NCBI GenBank assembly: GCA_031549535.1
Contig: JAVBPP010000016.1
Span: 1-39,359, forward strand
Direction of reading: 5' to 3'
Length of the DNA: 39,359 nucleotides
From: JAVBPP01 sp031549535
GTDB taxonomy: Bacteria > Bacillota > Clostridia > Oscillospirales > Acutalibacteraceae
Shown here one piece after another: positions 24,324-33,586 of the stretch. The translations under genes and the position numbers were made by a program. The notes under the pieces were generated by a model. It saw nothing but the letters and a program-made list of their open reading frames with translations, searched no databases and was not told where the DNA came from. Position 1 is the first letter of the stretch. Each line of letters starts with the position of its first letter.

Positions 24324-25796
24324 ATGGATGCGCAGAGCGGTACGCAGTCACACACAAGCCTCAACACAGCTACCCCAAACTTAGAAAACCCCAATGAACT
24401 CACAACGATTCCGCCAAGCCGGCTTGCACAACTCCCACAGAATCAATGCAGCCCTGCGTTGCATAAGGTATATTGCGGATTGATTTTGTTATTCATCAAA
24501 ATTAACATACTTGGCTTCGACTTGATGAACGATACACTCGGACTAATTATTCTGTTGACGGGATTATTCCGTTTGCGCGCGGTGAATCATTTCTTCAAAA
24601 CCCTATACGGATTGGTTTTTGCCATGCTGGCGCTGGATGTCTTCTCGTATGTTCGTTTTGCCTCACCTTTTTTCAAACAGCCATACTGGATCTATCCGTT
24701 TATGATTGTAAATCAGATTATTTGGATTGCATTTGCATACCTACTACTGCGTGGGTTGGAAGCCTGGTGCATTGCACAGGGACACATTGCTTTTGCAAAA
24801 AAGCTTTACAATCGGCTGGTGGTATATCTTTTTACGATGGTGCTGACAATTGCTACTGTTTTGATCCCGTCGCTGGCAATCGTTTTTATAGGAATTGCAT
24901 TTTTTGCCTATCTCAATATTCTAGTCTATGTCCGCAGAGCCAGCCGGGGGTTGCGGCGATACGAATGTGAAACAGCTCCCCTTTCCACCGGCATTCGTAT
25001 CCGGCATACAGCAGCCGTTCTGATCGTTACAATTCTTCTGCCGCTGGCTGCCGGATATGGCGCAGTCATCTGGGCGGAGTATCAACCGCCTGCCTTTACG
25101 CTCTACAATCCGCAGGATCTGACAACCTCGGCAAACAACGCCAAACTAACAACGATTCGTGCCGAACTGCAGCAAGCAGGTCTGCCGCAGTCTGTTCTGG
25201 ACGACTTACCGGACAGTGAGATTTTGCGTTATGAAGGAATGCAGCATATGGCGGAACCTATGGCGCAGGATAACGACGCCTTTATCACGACGATTTACCC
25301 CTGTTATTTGCAAGAAAACAGAATACGAACTCTGATTAGCTATCAATGGAAAACGCAGCCGCAGCCCGCATTTGCCGAATTGTTCGGCATACAAATAGCA
25401 AATTCGGATGTGCATATGACGGAGGAGCCCCATTTTCATTTGCATCTGTTTGAACAAAACGGGCGGCAACAATTTCTCTTGCGCGAAAAGGATCAAGGCC
25501 GGGTCATGACGAATGTCGCCTCGCGCTTCCGATTGGTGAACCTTACACAAGGGAGTGCGTACCGCGGCTATACCGCAATCACACTGCGGGCAAATAATAG
25601 TTTTATGTTCGCGCCGTATTATATCCGGCAAAATACGTTTTGTAATCATAAGCAAGTGTCTTTGGTGCATTTGAAAGATACGGAACATGCTGTAATGAGT
25701 TCCTCCCCCGTTGGTATATGGTTTCAGGAATATGCTTTCCTCACGTCTCTTTATTACCCTCCCTTGAGCGATGATGATTTCGATGTTTTTCCTTGA
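24324..25796 (+). CDS. Polytopic membrane protein with large C-terminal ectodomain, unknown function
   Basis: A 490-residue protein. A polar N-terminal tail of about 50 residues is followed by six or seven hydrophobic segments up to about residue 255 (for example LILLFIKINILGFDLM, FMIVNQIIWIAFAYLLL, VLIVTILLPLAAGYGAVIW). The remaining ~235 residues are soluble and probably outside the cell, with NAKLTTIRAELQQAGLPQSV and LPDSEILRYEG near their start. The early part also contains GFDLMNDTLGLIILLTGLF, seen in small membrane proteins of Clostridia. The ATG at 24324 follows AAGGGTGG. Base composition is AT-richer than most of the window. I do not recognise a function; it lies between the phage-like cassette and mgtE but is transcribed from its own promoter. 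Confidence 0.7.
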   Translation: MDAQSGTQSHTSLNTATPNLENPNELTTIPPSRLAQLPQNQCSPALHKVYCGLILLFIKINILGFDLMNDTLGLIILLTGLFRLRAVNHFFKTLYGLVFAMLALDVFSYVRFASPFFKQPYWIYPFMIVNQIIWIAFAYLLLRGLEAWCIAQGHIAFAKKLYNRLVVYLFTMVLTIATVLIPSLAIVFIGIAFFAYLNILVYVRRASRGLRRYECETAPLSTGIRIRHTAAVLIVTILLPLAAGYGAVIWAEYQPPAFTLYNPQDLTTSANNAKLTTIRAELQQAGLPQSVLDDLPDSEILRYEGMQHMAEPMAQDNDAFITTIYPCYLQENRIRTLISYQWKTQPQPAFAELFGIQIANSDVHMTEEPHFHLHLFEQNGRQQFLLREKDQGRVMTNVASRFRLVNLTQGSAYRGYTAITLRANNSFMFAPYYIRQNTFCNHKQVSLVHLKDTEHAVMSSSPVGIWFQEYAFLTSLYYPPLSDDDFDVFP

Positions 25797-25821
25797 CTTT
25801 TTAGGAGGAGCAGAATAAAAT
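25793..25821 (+). promoter_or_regulatory. Promoter of mgtE
   Basis: TTGACT (25793-25798) and TAAAAT (25816-25821) are 17 bases apart. The -35 box overlaps the stop codon of the upstream gene. Confidence 0.6.
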
Positions 25822-26061
25822 AAAAGATACAGTTTTTATCAACAAAACAAACACATACTACTGACGAAAAGCGTGGTGAAACTATTTTGGGCAGTCCCGA
25901 ACAACCCAACCCCCGAGAACGTATGCTGAAAACACAACATCATACCGGAACCCATCGGCTGCCCGAACGGCGCCGGTTCATTCTGCTATGTACCCGCTTA
26001 CATAGGGGATGACCGCACTGCCTGCGCACGCCTGTTTCCGGCATGGAGAAAGAGGTGCGCA
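25822..26061 (+). promoter_or_regulatory. Long leader of mgtE
   Basis: About 240 bases lie between the promoter and the mgtE start. Visible structure: GGGCAG near 25899 can pair with CTGCCC near 25959, and CTATGTA/TACATAG forms a 7-base stem at 25986-26005. I could not match the conserved pieces of the M-box magnesium riboswitch. A regulatory leader is plausible because mgtE is often controlled by Mg2+. Confidence 0.35.
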
Positions 26062-27423
26062 ATGGATGAATTGAACATGACACAAAGCATCGGCGGCGCG
26101 TTGGCGAGCGGCGAACTGGCCGCCCTGCGTGCGATGCTGAGTGAAATGAACGTTGTGGACATTGCATTGGCAATTGAGGAGCTCTCCACTGAAGAGCTGC
26201 TGCGGGTATTCCGCATTTTGCCGAAGGACATGTCCGCGGACGTTTTTTCTTATTTGGAGCCGGAATCGCAGGAGCGGCTGGTGCGCTCCATCACCGATAC
26301 CGAGCTGGAGGCCTTGCTGGACGATCTGTTTTTGGACGACACCGTCGACTTTCTCGAGGAGGTGCCCGCCACCATCGTCCGCCGCGTTCTGGCGCAGACA
26401 GACCCCGAAACCCGTGCGCTCATCAACCGCTTTTTAAGCTACCCGGATGATTCCGCGGGCAGCATCATGACCATCGAAATGGTGGCCCTGCACGACAATA
26501 TCACCGTGCAGCAGGCCATTGAGCAAATTCGGCAAACGGGCGTGGATAAAGAAACCATCTACACCTGCTACTGCATCGGCACCTCCCGCAAGCTGCTGGG
26601 CGCTGTGCCGCTGCACAGGCTGCTTTTGAGTGACCCGCAGGCTCAAATCCGCGATATTATGGATGAAAACCAGCAGTTGCAATATGTGCACACCTTGGAT
26701 GAACGCTCCATCGCCGCAGATATTGCACAAAAATACGACTTGCTGAGTGTCCCGGTGGTGGACAAGGAAGGCCGCCTGGTTGGCATTATCACGATTGACG
26801 ACATTGTGGACGTCATAGAGGAAGAGACAACCGAGGACATGGAGCGCATGGCTTTGCTCCGCCCTGCGGAGGACAGCTACCTCAAAACCGGTGTGCTCGC
26901 CCTCGCGCGCAACCGTATCATCTGGCTTTTGGTGCTGATGATTTCCGCCACCTTTACGGGCATTGTCATCCAGCATTACGAGGGCATCCTCGCCGGCGTT
27001 ATCGGCCTGACCGCCGCCATCCCCATGCTCATGGGCACGGGCGGAAATGCGAGCAATCAGGTTTCCACCCTTGTCATTCGCAGCATGGCCGTGGGCGATG
27101 TGCGCCCGCGCGACTATCTGGTGATTTTGCTCAAGGAGCTGCGCGTTGCGCTGATTTGCGGCTTGATTCTGGGCGCGGTGAACATTGGGCGCATGCTGCT
27201 GTTCAGTGAGGGCGGCTTGCCGGTTTACCTCGTCGTCTCCGGCTCCATCGTGCTGGTCGTCATCGTCGCCAAAGCCATTGGCTGCACCCTACCCATCCTG
27301 GCCAAGCTGATTCATCTGGACCCCGCGCTCATGGCAGGGCCGATGATATCCACCCTGCTGGATATGATTACGCTCATCATTTATTTAGGCCTCGCAAGCG
27401 CGTTTTTAGATGTGCATGTGTGA
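26062..27423 (+). CDS. mgtE: Magnesium transporter MgtE
   Basis: A 453-residue Mg2+ channel/transporter of usual length. The N-terminal superhelical domain (MSADVFSYLEPESQERLV, and the FLEEVPATIVRRVL segment) is followed by two CBS domains (about residues 130-255, with LSVPVVDKEGRLVGIITIDD) and five membrane helices. The pore region IPMLMGTGGNASNQ is characteristic. The cytoplasmic domains sense Mg2+ and close the channel. The start at 26062 follows AGAGGTG. Confidence 0.95.
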   Translation: MDELNMTQSIGGALASGELAALRAMLSEMNVVDIALAIEELSTEELLRVFRILPKDMSADVFSYLEPESQERLVRSITDTELEALLDDLFLDDTVDFLEEVPATIVRRVLAQTDPETRALINRFLSYPDDSAGSIMTIEMVALHDNITVQQAIEQIRQTGVDKETIYTCYCIGTSRKLLGAVPLHRLLLSDPQAQIRDIMDENQQLQYVHTLDERSIAADIAQKYDLLSVPVVDKEGRLVGIITIDDIVDVIEEETTEDMERMALLRPAEDSYLKTGVLALARNRIIWLLVLMISATFTGIVIQHYEGILAGVIGLTAAIPMLMGTGGNASNQVSTLVIRSMAVGDVRPRDYLVILLKELRVALICGLILGAVNIGRMLLFSEGGLPVYLVVSGSIVLVVIVAKAIGCTLPILAKLIHLDPALMAGPMISTLLDMITLIIYLGLASAFLDVHV

Positions 27424-27464
27424 AGCAGAGCTTGGGATTCCCCTCATTGCTGCGCGCACGGAAC

Positions 27465-27504
27465 GAAACCGTCCCTAATACCAAATGATATTAGGGACGG
27501 TTTC
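27465..27504. terminator. Bidirectional terminator between mgtE and the LRR protein gene
   Basis: GAAACCGTCCCTAATA (27465-27480) pairs perfectly over 16 bases with 27489-27504 around an 8-base loop. It lies between two converging genes, 41 bases after the mgtE stop and 3 bases after that of the leucine-rich protein. Confidence 0.8.
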
Positions 27505-27507
27505 GTG

Positions 27508-30351
27508 TTATTTTACGGTTAGCTTACAGCTTGCCGTCCTTCCGTTATAGCTTTTTACGGTAATGGTTGCCGTTCCGGCTTTGACTGCCGTCACCTTTCC
27601 GGTTTTGGCATCCACCTTTGCCACCGCCGAATTGCTTGAGCTGAATTTCCATGTGCTGCAAACCGCGCCGACATTGACGGTCGCTTTCAAGCTTGCCGTT
27701 TTCCCCTTCGCCAGTGTCAGGCTTTTGGGCAGTGTTACACTGGTGGGCGCAGGCTTCACCGTAACTGTAATCGTATCCGTTCTTCCGTTGTAGGTCTTTA
27801 CCGTAACGGTAACTTTTCCGGCTTTTTTTGCGGTGATTTTTCCGCTTGCGGCGTCCACAGTGGCTATGCTGTTGTCCGCCGAGCTCCAGCTGCGACTTGC
27901 CTGCGCGTTGCTCGGTTTCACCGTAACCGCCGGGGTGTAGCTTTCGCCAACGCCCAAGGTGACGGAGGCCTTGCTGATGTCAACCGCGTCCGGGGCGGGA
28001 ATCACCGTAATCGTACAGCTCACGCATTTCAGGTTCACGGAGCTTGCGGTGATTTTTACCGTACCTGCGGCCTTGGGCGTCACCTTGCCGGTGGCGTCTA
28101 CGGTGGCGATGGCGCTATCCGATGATCTCCACCTAACGGTTTGATAGGTTGCGTTTGCTGGAGCCAGCGTTGCTTTTAGCCGGTAAGCCTGCCCCACGCC
28201 AAGCGTTTTCTGCGCCGTGTTTAATTGGATTTTGCTGACGAAAACAGGGGGAAGGAGTTTGTAACTTAAATCATGTTCACGGGCATACTCATACGCCGTT
28301 GTGCGCCAGTAACACGATATTTCAATTGGATAATAATAATAATCAAACGCATTTTCTGCGATATAGCTTACCCCTGCCGGAATATTAATGGCAGCCAAGC
28401 TATAACAAGCGAAAAACGCTTCATCACCAATGTGCACCATGCTATCCGGCAAAGTGACGCGCTCCAAACCTTCCGTATACCAAAAGGCGCGGTCGGCAAT
28501 CCCCACTGTGCCCGCCTTGAGCTGAATCGCTCTGTCCGCCGGCAGCTTGCCCTTGTAGGCATAGGCCACCTTCCCCGCATACACAACGCCGTTTGGCTGG
28601 TTTTTATACCATTTCGTGCCGTTAAACGCGCTGCCGCTTATTTGGGTTACGCTGTCCGGAACCGTTAATTTGCTCAGATTGCCGCAGCCGCTGAACGCGG
28701 CGTAAGAAATGCCGGTAACCGTGTTCGGGATAGCATAGCTGGCCAAGGCGGTTCCTGCCGGGCAGCGGATTAACTGTGTTTTATTCTTGTTGTACAGCAC
28801 CCCACTTGCGGAGCTGAAATGTTGATTTGTGCTGCTTATTTTAATTTCTGTCAGCTTTTTGCAACCCTCAAACACTTCCTCGCCGATATCGAATAAGCCG
28901 GCGGGGAGCGTCATGCTTTTCAGTGCCACGCATTCGCCAAAGGCACCGTCTCCAATCACGGCCACACTGCCCGGCAGTTTGATGCTCTCCAGCTTACCAC
29001 AGCCATAAAACGCCTGCGCACCGATACTAATCAAACTAGCCGGGAGGGAAATTGTCTGCAGCTTTGCGCAGCCATGAAACGCACCCCCACCGAGACTTTG
29101 CACACCCTGTTCCAAGATGACATCCGTTAGCTTGCCACAACCGGAGAAGGCAGAATCCCCTAGGTGTAAGACACTGCCGGAAACGGTAAGCTTTGTCAGC
29201 GAACTGCAGGAGGAAAAGGCAGCGTTCCCAATGGAGGTAACACTTTTGGGCAGTGAAATGCTTTGTAGTTTTGCATTATCGCAGAACGCCCAGTTTCCAA
29301 TTGTTTTCAAGCCGTCGGGGAAGGAAACCTTCTGTAAATTTTTACAGTGAGCGAAAGCTCCGGAGGTAATGCTCTTGGTTCCGGATTTTATGGTAATGCT
29401 GCTCACGGCACTTTTGTTTCCTGCGTAGCCAATGGCATGGCTCCCCACATAAATTACCCCACTCGGCTGGCTGGCCAGCCATGAGGTTCCGGCAAATGCA
29501 TCGTCGCCTATTTCCGTTATACCGCTTGGAAAGGAAATGTCGCTGAGATTACTGCATTCATAGAAGGCCGAATTGTCTATGCTGCGCACGCTGCTTGGCA
29601 GGGATATAGAGGTTAAACCTGTGCACCCTGAAAAAGCGCTATTTCCAATTGCTGCTACACTGTCTGGTATGGTGATTTTCTTTAACCTGGCGCATTCATA
29701 GAACGCTTCCCCCGCAATTCCGGTTGTCCCCGGTTTCAAAACAAGTTCTGTGTTGGCAGGCATTTTTCCCTTGTATAATAATGCCACTTTTCCGGCGTAT
29801 ACCAAGCCGTTTGGCATGCGTTCCAACCATTTGGTTTCATCAAAGGCACCAATATTAATCAAGTTTACGCTGTCCGGAATCGTGACGGAAGCCAAACGCG
29901 TGCAATATTGAAACGCGTAGTGATCAATTTCTTTCACCGTGTCGGGGATTTCGACCTTTGTCAGGCTTTCGCAACCGACGAAGGCACCGTAGCCGATATA
30001 CTGTAACCCCTTTTGCATGGTGACGCTCTTTAGGGCGGTGCAATCCGAAAAAGCGACTTCGTCAATGCTGAGCAGCGTGTTCGGCAAAACAACGCTTGTA
30101 ACGCTGTAATTATTGGAAAAGGCCCACTTGCCGATGACACGAACCGGTTTTCCGGCAATCTTATCCGGAATTGTGACAGCCTTTTCTGTTCCGATATAGC
30201 CTGTGATGACAATGCCTTTGCCGTCCTGCGCAAGGGTATAGCGATAATCGCCTCCGGTCTTGGCCACTGCGGGCAGGGTGAATCCGGGCAACAAACCCAT
30301 AACCATCATAAGAGCCAGCAGCAGGCTAAGTAAGCGGCTTTTCCGTTTCAT
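27508..30351 (-). CDS. Secreted BspA-type leucine-rich-repeat protein with Big2 domains
   Basis: A 947-residue exported protein. The start at 30351 follows TTGGAGGAAG, and a signal peptide is clear: MKRKSR, the hydrophobic LLSLLLALMMVMGLLPGF, and a cut after AVA. Residues ~75-675 hold about 20 BspA-type repeats of ~23 residues (pattern I..GAF.GC..L..I.LP..V). Three bacterial Ig-like Big2 domains follow at ~704-780, 787-865 and 868-947 (SSDSAIATVDATGKVTPKAAG and its relatives). There is no LPXTG, SLH or cell-wall repeat, so it may be released or held by the Big2 domains. Such proteins often bind host or bacterial surfaces. Three inserted islands (NGLVYAGKVALLYKGK, at ~181, 296 and 586) break the regular repeat. 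Confidence 0.88.
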   Translation of the reverse strand: MKRKSRLLSLLLALMMVMGLLPGFTLPAVAKTGGDYRYTLAQDGKGIVITGYIGTEKAVTIPDKIAGKPVRVIGKWAFSNNYSVTSVVLPNTLLSIDEVAFSDCTALKSVTMQKGLQYIGYGAFVGCESLTKVEIPDTVKEIDHYAFQYCTRLASVTIPDSVNLINIGAFDETKWLERMPNGLVYAGKVALLYKGKMPANTELVLKPGTTGIAGEAFYECARLKKITIPDSVAAIGNSAFSGCTGLTSISLPSSVRSIDNSAFYECSNLSDISFPSGITEIGDDAFAGTSWLASQPSGVIYVGSHAIGYAGNKSAVSSITIKSGTKSITSGAFAHCKNLQKVSFPDGLKTIGNWAFCDNAKLQSISLPKSVTSIGNAAFSSCSSLTKLTVSGSVLHLGDSAFSGCGKLTDVILEQGVQSLGGGAFHGCAKLQTISLPASLISIGAQAFYGCGKLESIKLPGSVAVIGDGAFGECVALKSMTLPAGLFDIGEEVFEGCKKLTEIKISSTNQHFSSASGVLYNKNKTQLIRCPAGTALASYAIPNTVTGISYAAFSGCGNLSKLTVPDSVTQISGSAFNGTKWYKNQPNGVVYAGKVAYAYKGKLPADRAIQLKAGTVGIADRAFWYTEGLERVTLPDSMVHIGDEAFFACYSLAAINIPAGVSYIAENAFDYYYYPIEISCYWRTTAYEYAREHDLSYKLLPPVFVSKIQLNTAQKTLGVGQAYRLKATLAPANATYQTVRWRSSDSAIATVDATGKVTPKAAGTVKITASSVNLKCVSCTITVIPAPDAVDISKASVTLGVGESYTPAVTVKPSNAQASRSWSSADNSIATVDAASGKITAKKAGKVTVTVKTYNGRTDTITVTVKPAPTSVTLPKSLTLAKGKTASLKATVNVGAVCSTWKFSSSNSAVAKVDAKTGKVTAVKAGTATITVKSYNGRTASCKLTVK

Positions 30352-30403
30352 GCAAGCTTCCTCCAAACATGTTATTTTCTCATGTAATGTATGCTGCTGT
30401 AAT

Positions 30404-30409
30404 GTTATA
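30404..30409 (-). promoter_or_regulatory. Extended -10 promoter of the LRR protein gene
   Basis: TATAAC on the minus strand is preceded by TGG (an extended -10), with a weak GTGGAC -35 candidate 16 bases further upstream. It lies about 50 bases before the start at 30351. Confidence 0.4.
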
Positions 30410-30467
30410 CCATTTGTTTCCATAAGTCCACTACAAAACGGTTACAGTTTTTGTATCCAATTTGTAA

Positions 30468-31484
30468 TTATTTCCGATTCCACTGTTCAAACACAGCCAC
30501 AATGTTCTCATAAGGGTCGATGGCGTTCCATTCGCACTGGGCAATGGCTCCGGTGCGTTTTTTATTTTTCTGTTCCACCGCTGCCGCCACGCGGTCCACT
30601 GCGGCGTGCACCTCTGTCACGGTACCGAAGGGCAGAATGCGCTGGCGGTCGATTTCGCCATAAAAGCAAATTTTATCGCCGTACTTCTCCACAAGACCCT
30701 CCAAATCCATGCAAAACAGCTGGGAGTTGATGGCATGGATGCCAATTTCCACCAAATCCCGGTAAATCAGCTCAATGTTGCCGTCGGAGTGGAAGAAAAT
30801 ATATTTCCCTTTGGATTTTGCCAAATCGCAGTATTCGCGGTACATGGGTTTGAAAAACTGCCGCCAGAGCTGCGGAGAAATCAACAGGCTCTGCTGTGTG
30901 CCCCAGTCGTCCATAAAGCTGATGGCGTCAATATCCGTGTTCACAAGCTTTTCCAGCTCGCGCAGGGAGAACTCGTGCAGTTGTTTCGCCAGGCGCTCTG
31001 CATACGGTTCGCCCAGGGCCAAATCCATCAGCAAATCCTCCGTGCCGCGCATAAACTGCATGCGCTCAAACGGGCGGATGTGTGTGCCCACCAAAACAAA
31101 CTGCTCGCTGCGCTTGGCGTGCTCATTGATTTGTGAAAAATCGGCGTTCTCCAGGATTTCCGTGGGCATGCGGTAGCTGTCCAGCGCCCTCCAATCCGCA
31201 AAAATCGGGCGCTTGATTTCGCCGTTCACCCCCGGCTCTGCCAGCTCAAAGGTGCAGCCAAACTCATCTGTATACGCGCCGTAAGCCTGTGAAACGCCCT
31301 TGGTATAGCGGCTCTCCCCCCAGCGAAGGCTTGCGCCGCCGATATCGGCCGGAAAACGCGCGTGAAACTCCGCCAGCTTTTCGCCGCAAAACATGCGTAC
31401 ATTCGGCAGATGCCACAGGGTGCGCGGGTAACGGTCTATTTCCTCATGGTTTAAAACGCGGATGATGCGCTCTCTTCCCGTCAT
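30468..31484 (-). CDS. Uroporphyrinogen decarboxylase (URO-D) family protein
   Basis: A 338-residue TIM-barrel protein of the URO-D / MtaA-CmuA superfamily. It begins MTGRERIIRVLNHEEIDRYP, a common start in the methyltransferase branch, and later has FFHSDGNIELIYRDLVEIG and ICFYGEIDRQRILPFG, which match the family's conserved C-terminal half. No haem genes are close, so a haem role is unlikely; a corrinoid-dependent methyl transfer or another small-molecule role is more probable, but no corrinoid protein gene is in the window. The ATG at 31484 follows GGGAGGAA. It is transcribed alone from 31520-31548. Confidence 0.8.
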   Translation of the reverse strand: MTGRERIIRVLNHEEIDRYPRTLWHLPNVRMFCGEKLAEFHARFPADIGGASLRWGESRYTKGVSQAYGAYTDEFGCTFELAEPGVNGEIKRPIFADWRALDSYRMPTEILENADFSQINEHAKRSEQFVLVGTHIRPFERMQFMRGTEDLLMDLALGEPYAERLAKQLHEFSLRELEKLVNTDIDAISFMDDWGTQQSLLISPQLWRQFFKPMYREYCDLAKSKGKYIFFHSDGNIELIYRDLVEIGIHAINSQLFCMDLEGLVEKYGDKICFYGEIDRQRILPFGTVTEVHAAVDRVAAAVEQKNKKRTGAIAQCEWNAIDPYENIVAVFEQWNRK

Positions 31485-31519
31485 GGTGATTCCTCCCAAA
31501 ATTCAAACTTCTACCGCTC

Positions 31520-31548
31520 AGTATAACAAGAGTGCCTTCCCGCCGCAA
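31520..31548 (-). promoter_or_regulatory. Promoter of the URO-D family gene
   Basis: TTGCGG (31543-31548) and TATACT (31520-31525) are 17 bases apart, with TGT before the -10. The -10 surroundings, CTTGTTATACTGA, also occur in the glgB promoter on the other strand. Confidence 0.65.
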
Positions 31549-31632
31549 GAGGATATTGGATGGATTTGGTTGTTCTGCACAAGAATACTTCTGTTATTGT
31601 GATGTTCATGCCCACTTTTTGCCAAAATTCTC

Positions 31633-31661
31633 TTGTATTGTCTTGCAATCCTTGTTATACT
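31633..31661 (+). promoter_or_regulatory. Promoter of the glycogen operon
   Basis: TTGTAT (31633-31638) and TATACT (31656-31661) have a 17-base spacer and an extended TGT before the -10. The start of glgB is 38 bases downstream. Confidence 0.7.
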
Positions 31662-31699
31662 GAAGCTAATTCCAGCAGAAAAAGGCGGTGGGTTGCGCT

Positions 31700-33586
31700 A
31701 TGACGGATTTAGAGCTCCCGATTTATTTGTTTCATCAGGGTACAAACGCCCGCGCCTACGAGCTTTTGGGCGCACACCCAAGCGGGGAGAGCACCGTGTT
31801 CCGCGTTTTTGCGCCGAACGCCGCCGCCGTTGGGGTTACGGGCGATTTCACCGGCTGGGAGCGTGCCCACCCGATGCGCCGCCTGACCGAGCAGGGCATT
31901 TGGGAGGCGGAGCTCCCGGGCATCTCGCCGCTGGCCGCCTATAAGTATGAAATCATCACACGGGACGGGCGTAAGCTGCTGAAAAGCGACCCCTACGCCT
32001 TTCACTATGAAACGCGCCCCGCCACAGCCTCAAAATACTATATTCCGCCGGACTTTCCCTGGACGGACGCCGCCTGGCTGCAGGCGCGCTGCGAACAAGC
32101 GCACAATCGCCTGCCGATGAATATCTATGAGCTGCACCCGGGCAGCTGGCGGCGCTATGCGGACGGAAACACCCTTTCTTATACCGCTCTGGCCGAGCAG
32201 CTCATCCCCTATGTGCTTGACATGGGCTACACCCATATTGAGCTGCTTCCGTTGATGGAGCACCCCTTTGACGGCTCCTGGGGCTATCAGGTCACGGGCT
32301 ATTTTGCCCCTACCTCCCGCTATGGCATGCCTGAGGCCTTGCAAGGCTTTGTCAACGCCTGCCACAACGCCGGAATCGGCGTGATATTGGATTGGGTGCC
32401 CGCGCATTTTCCCAAGGACGCCCACGGCCTGTATGAATTTGACGGCACGCCCTGCTATGAGTACGCCGACAGCGCGCGGGGAGAGCATTTGCTCTGGGGC
32501 ACACGCGTGTTTGACTACGGCCGCTGCGAGGTGCGCAGCTTTTTGCTCTCCAGCGCCCTGTTTTGGCTGGAGCGTTTTCACATCGACGGCCTGCGCGTGG
32601 ACGCCGTGGCCTCCATGCTGTATCTGGACTACGGGCGCAAGGACGGCGAATGGCTGCCGAATGTATACGGCGGGCGTGAGAATCTGGAGGCCGTTTCCTT
32701 TTTGCAAAAGCTCAGCGAAACAGTCCGGCGAGAGCAGCCCGGTGCCCTGCTGATTGCGGAGGAAAGCACCACCTGGCCGGGTGTAACCAAGCCCGCGCAG
32801 GAGGGCGGCCTCGGCTTTGACTACAAATGGAATATGGGCTGGATGAATGACAGCCTGCGCTACTGCTCCATGGACAGTGTCTACCGCAGCCACCATCACA
32901 ACAGCCTGACCTTTTCGTTTTTTTACGCCTTCTCCGAGCAGTTTATTCTGCCCATCTCCCACGATGAGGTGGTGCACGGCAAATGCTCGCTGCTCTCCAA
33001 AATGCCGGGGGGTTATGCGCGGCAGTTTGCGGGTATGCGCTTGTTTCTCAGCTATATGACGGCGCACCCGGGTAAAAAGCTGCTGTTCATGGGGCAGGAA
33101 TTCGGGCAGTTCATTGAATGGAACGATAAGCAGGAGCTGGATTGGCTGCTGCTGGATTACCCGGCGCACAGCGCTCTGCGGCTTTTCTCGCGCACACTCA
33201 ACCATTTTTACCGTGAAACGCCCGCGCTCTGGGAGCAGGACTGCGGCTGGGAGGGCTTTGAATGGCTCATCAGTGACGACAGCGCCAACAGCGTGTTTGC
33301 CTTCCTGCGGCGGGACAGCGCCGGGAACAGCCTGATTGCCGCACTGAACTTTACCCCCGTGGAGCGGGAGGATTACCGCATCGGCGTCCCGGAGCAGGGC
33401 AGCTACCGCGTTGTGCTGCAGAGCGACGAAACCCGTTTCGGCGGGCAGGGCGTTGGGACGACAGGCCTTGTGAACAGCGAGGCGATTTCCGCCCACGGCA
33501 GGGCGCAAAGCATCCGTTTGCATCTCGCCGGGCTGTCCGGCGTATATCTGATAGCAGAAAATGAGGGAGGTACTTATGGCTCGTAA
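31700..33586 (+). CDS. glgB: 1,4-alpha-glucan branching enzyme
   Basis: A 628-residue GH13 enzyme that makes alpha-1,6 branches in glycogen. The N-terminal CBM48-like domain (FRVFAPNAAAVGVTGDFTGW) is followed by the catalytic barrel: the nucleophile Asp in DGLRVDAVASM (~residue 300), the acid Glu in LIAEESTTWPGV (~352), and the transition-state Asp in ISHDEVVHGK (~420). NIYELHPGSWRR and GYFAPTSRYG are family signatures. The ATG at 31700 follows AAAGGCGGTGGG. It opens the glgBCDA operon and overlaps glgC by 11 bases. Confidence 0.95.
   Translation: MTDLELPIYLFHQGTNARAYELLGAHPSGESTVFRVFAPNAAAVGVTGDFTGWERAHPMRRLTEQGIWEAELPGISPLAAYKYEIITRDGRKLLKSDPYAFHYETRPATASKYYIPPDFPWTDAAWLQARCEQAHNRLPMNIYELHPGSWRRYADGNTLSYTALAEQLIPYVLDMGYTHIELLPLMEHPFDGSWGYQVTGYFAPTSRYGMPEALQGFVNACHNAGIGVILDWVPAHFPKDAHGLYEFDGTPCYEYADSARGEHLLWGTRVFDYGRCEVRSFLLSSALFWLERFHIDGLRVDAVASMLYLDYGRKDGEWLPNVYGGRENLEAVSFLQKLSETVRREQPGALLIAEESTTWPGVTKPAQEGGLGFDYKWNMGWMNDSLRYCSMDSVYRSHHHNSLTFSFFYAFSEQFILPISHDEVVHGKCSLLSKMPGGYARQFAGMRLFLSYMTAHPGKKLLFMGQEFGQFIEWNDKQELDWLLLDYPAHSALRLFSRTLNHFYRETPALWEQDCGWEGFEWLISDDSANSVFAFLRRDSAGNSLIAALNFTPVEREDYRIGVPEQGSYRVVLQSDETRFGGQGVGTTGLVNSEAISAHGRAQSIRLHLAGLSGVYLIAENEGGTYGS

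Noticed and set aside
25822..26061. M-box magnesium riboswitch before mgtE
   Set aside because: The context is right, but I could not find the conserved M-box blocks, so it is listed only as a structured leader.
30468..31484. Calling the URO-D family gene hemE
   Set aside because: The opening and the lone context fit the methyltransferase-type branch better, and no tetrapyrrole gene is nearby.
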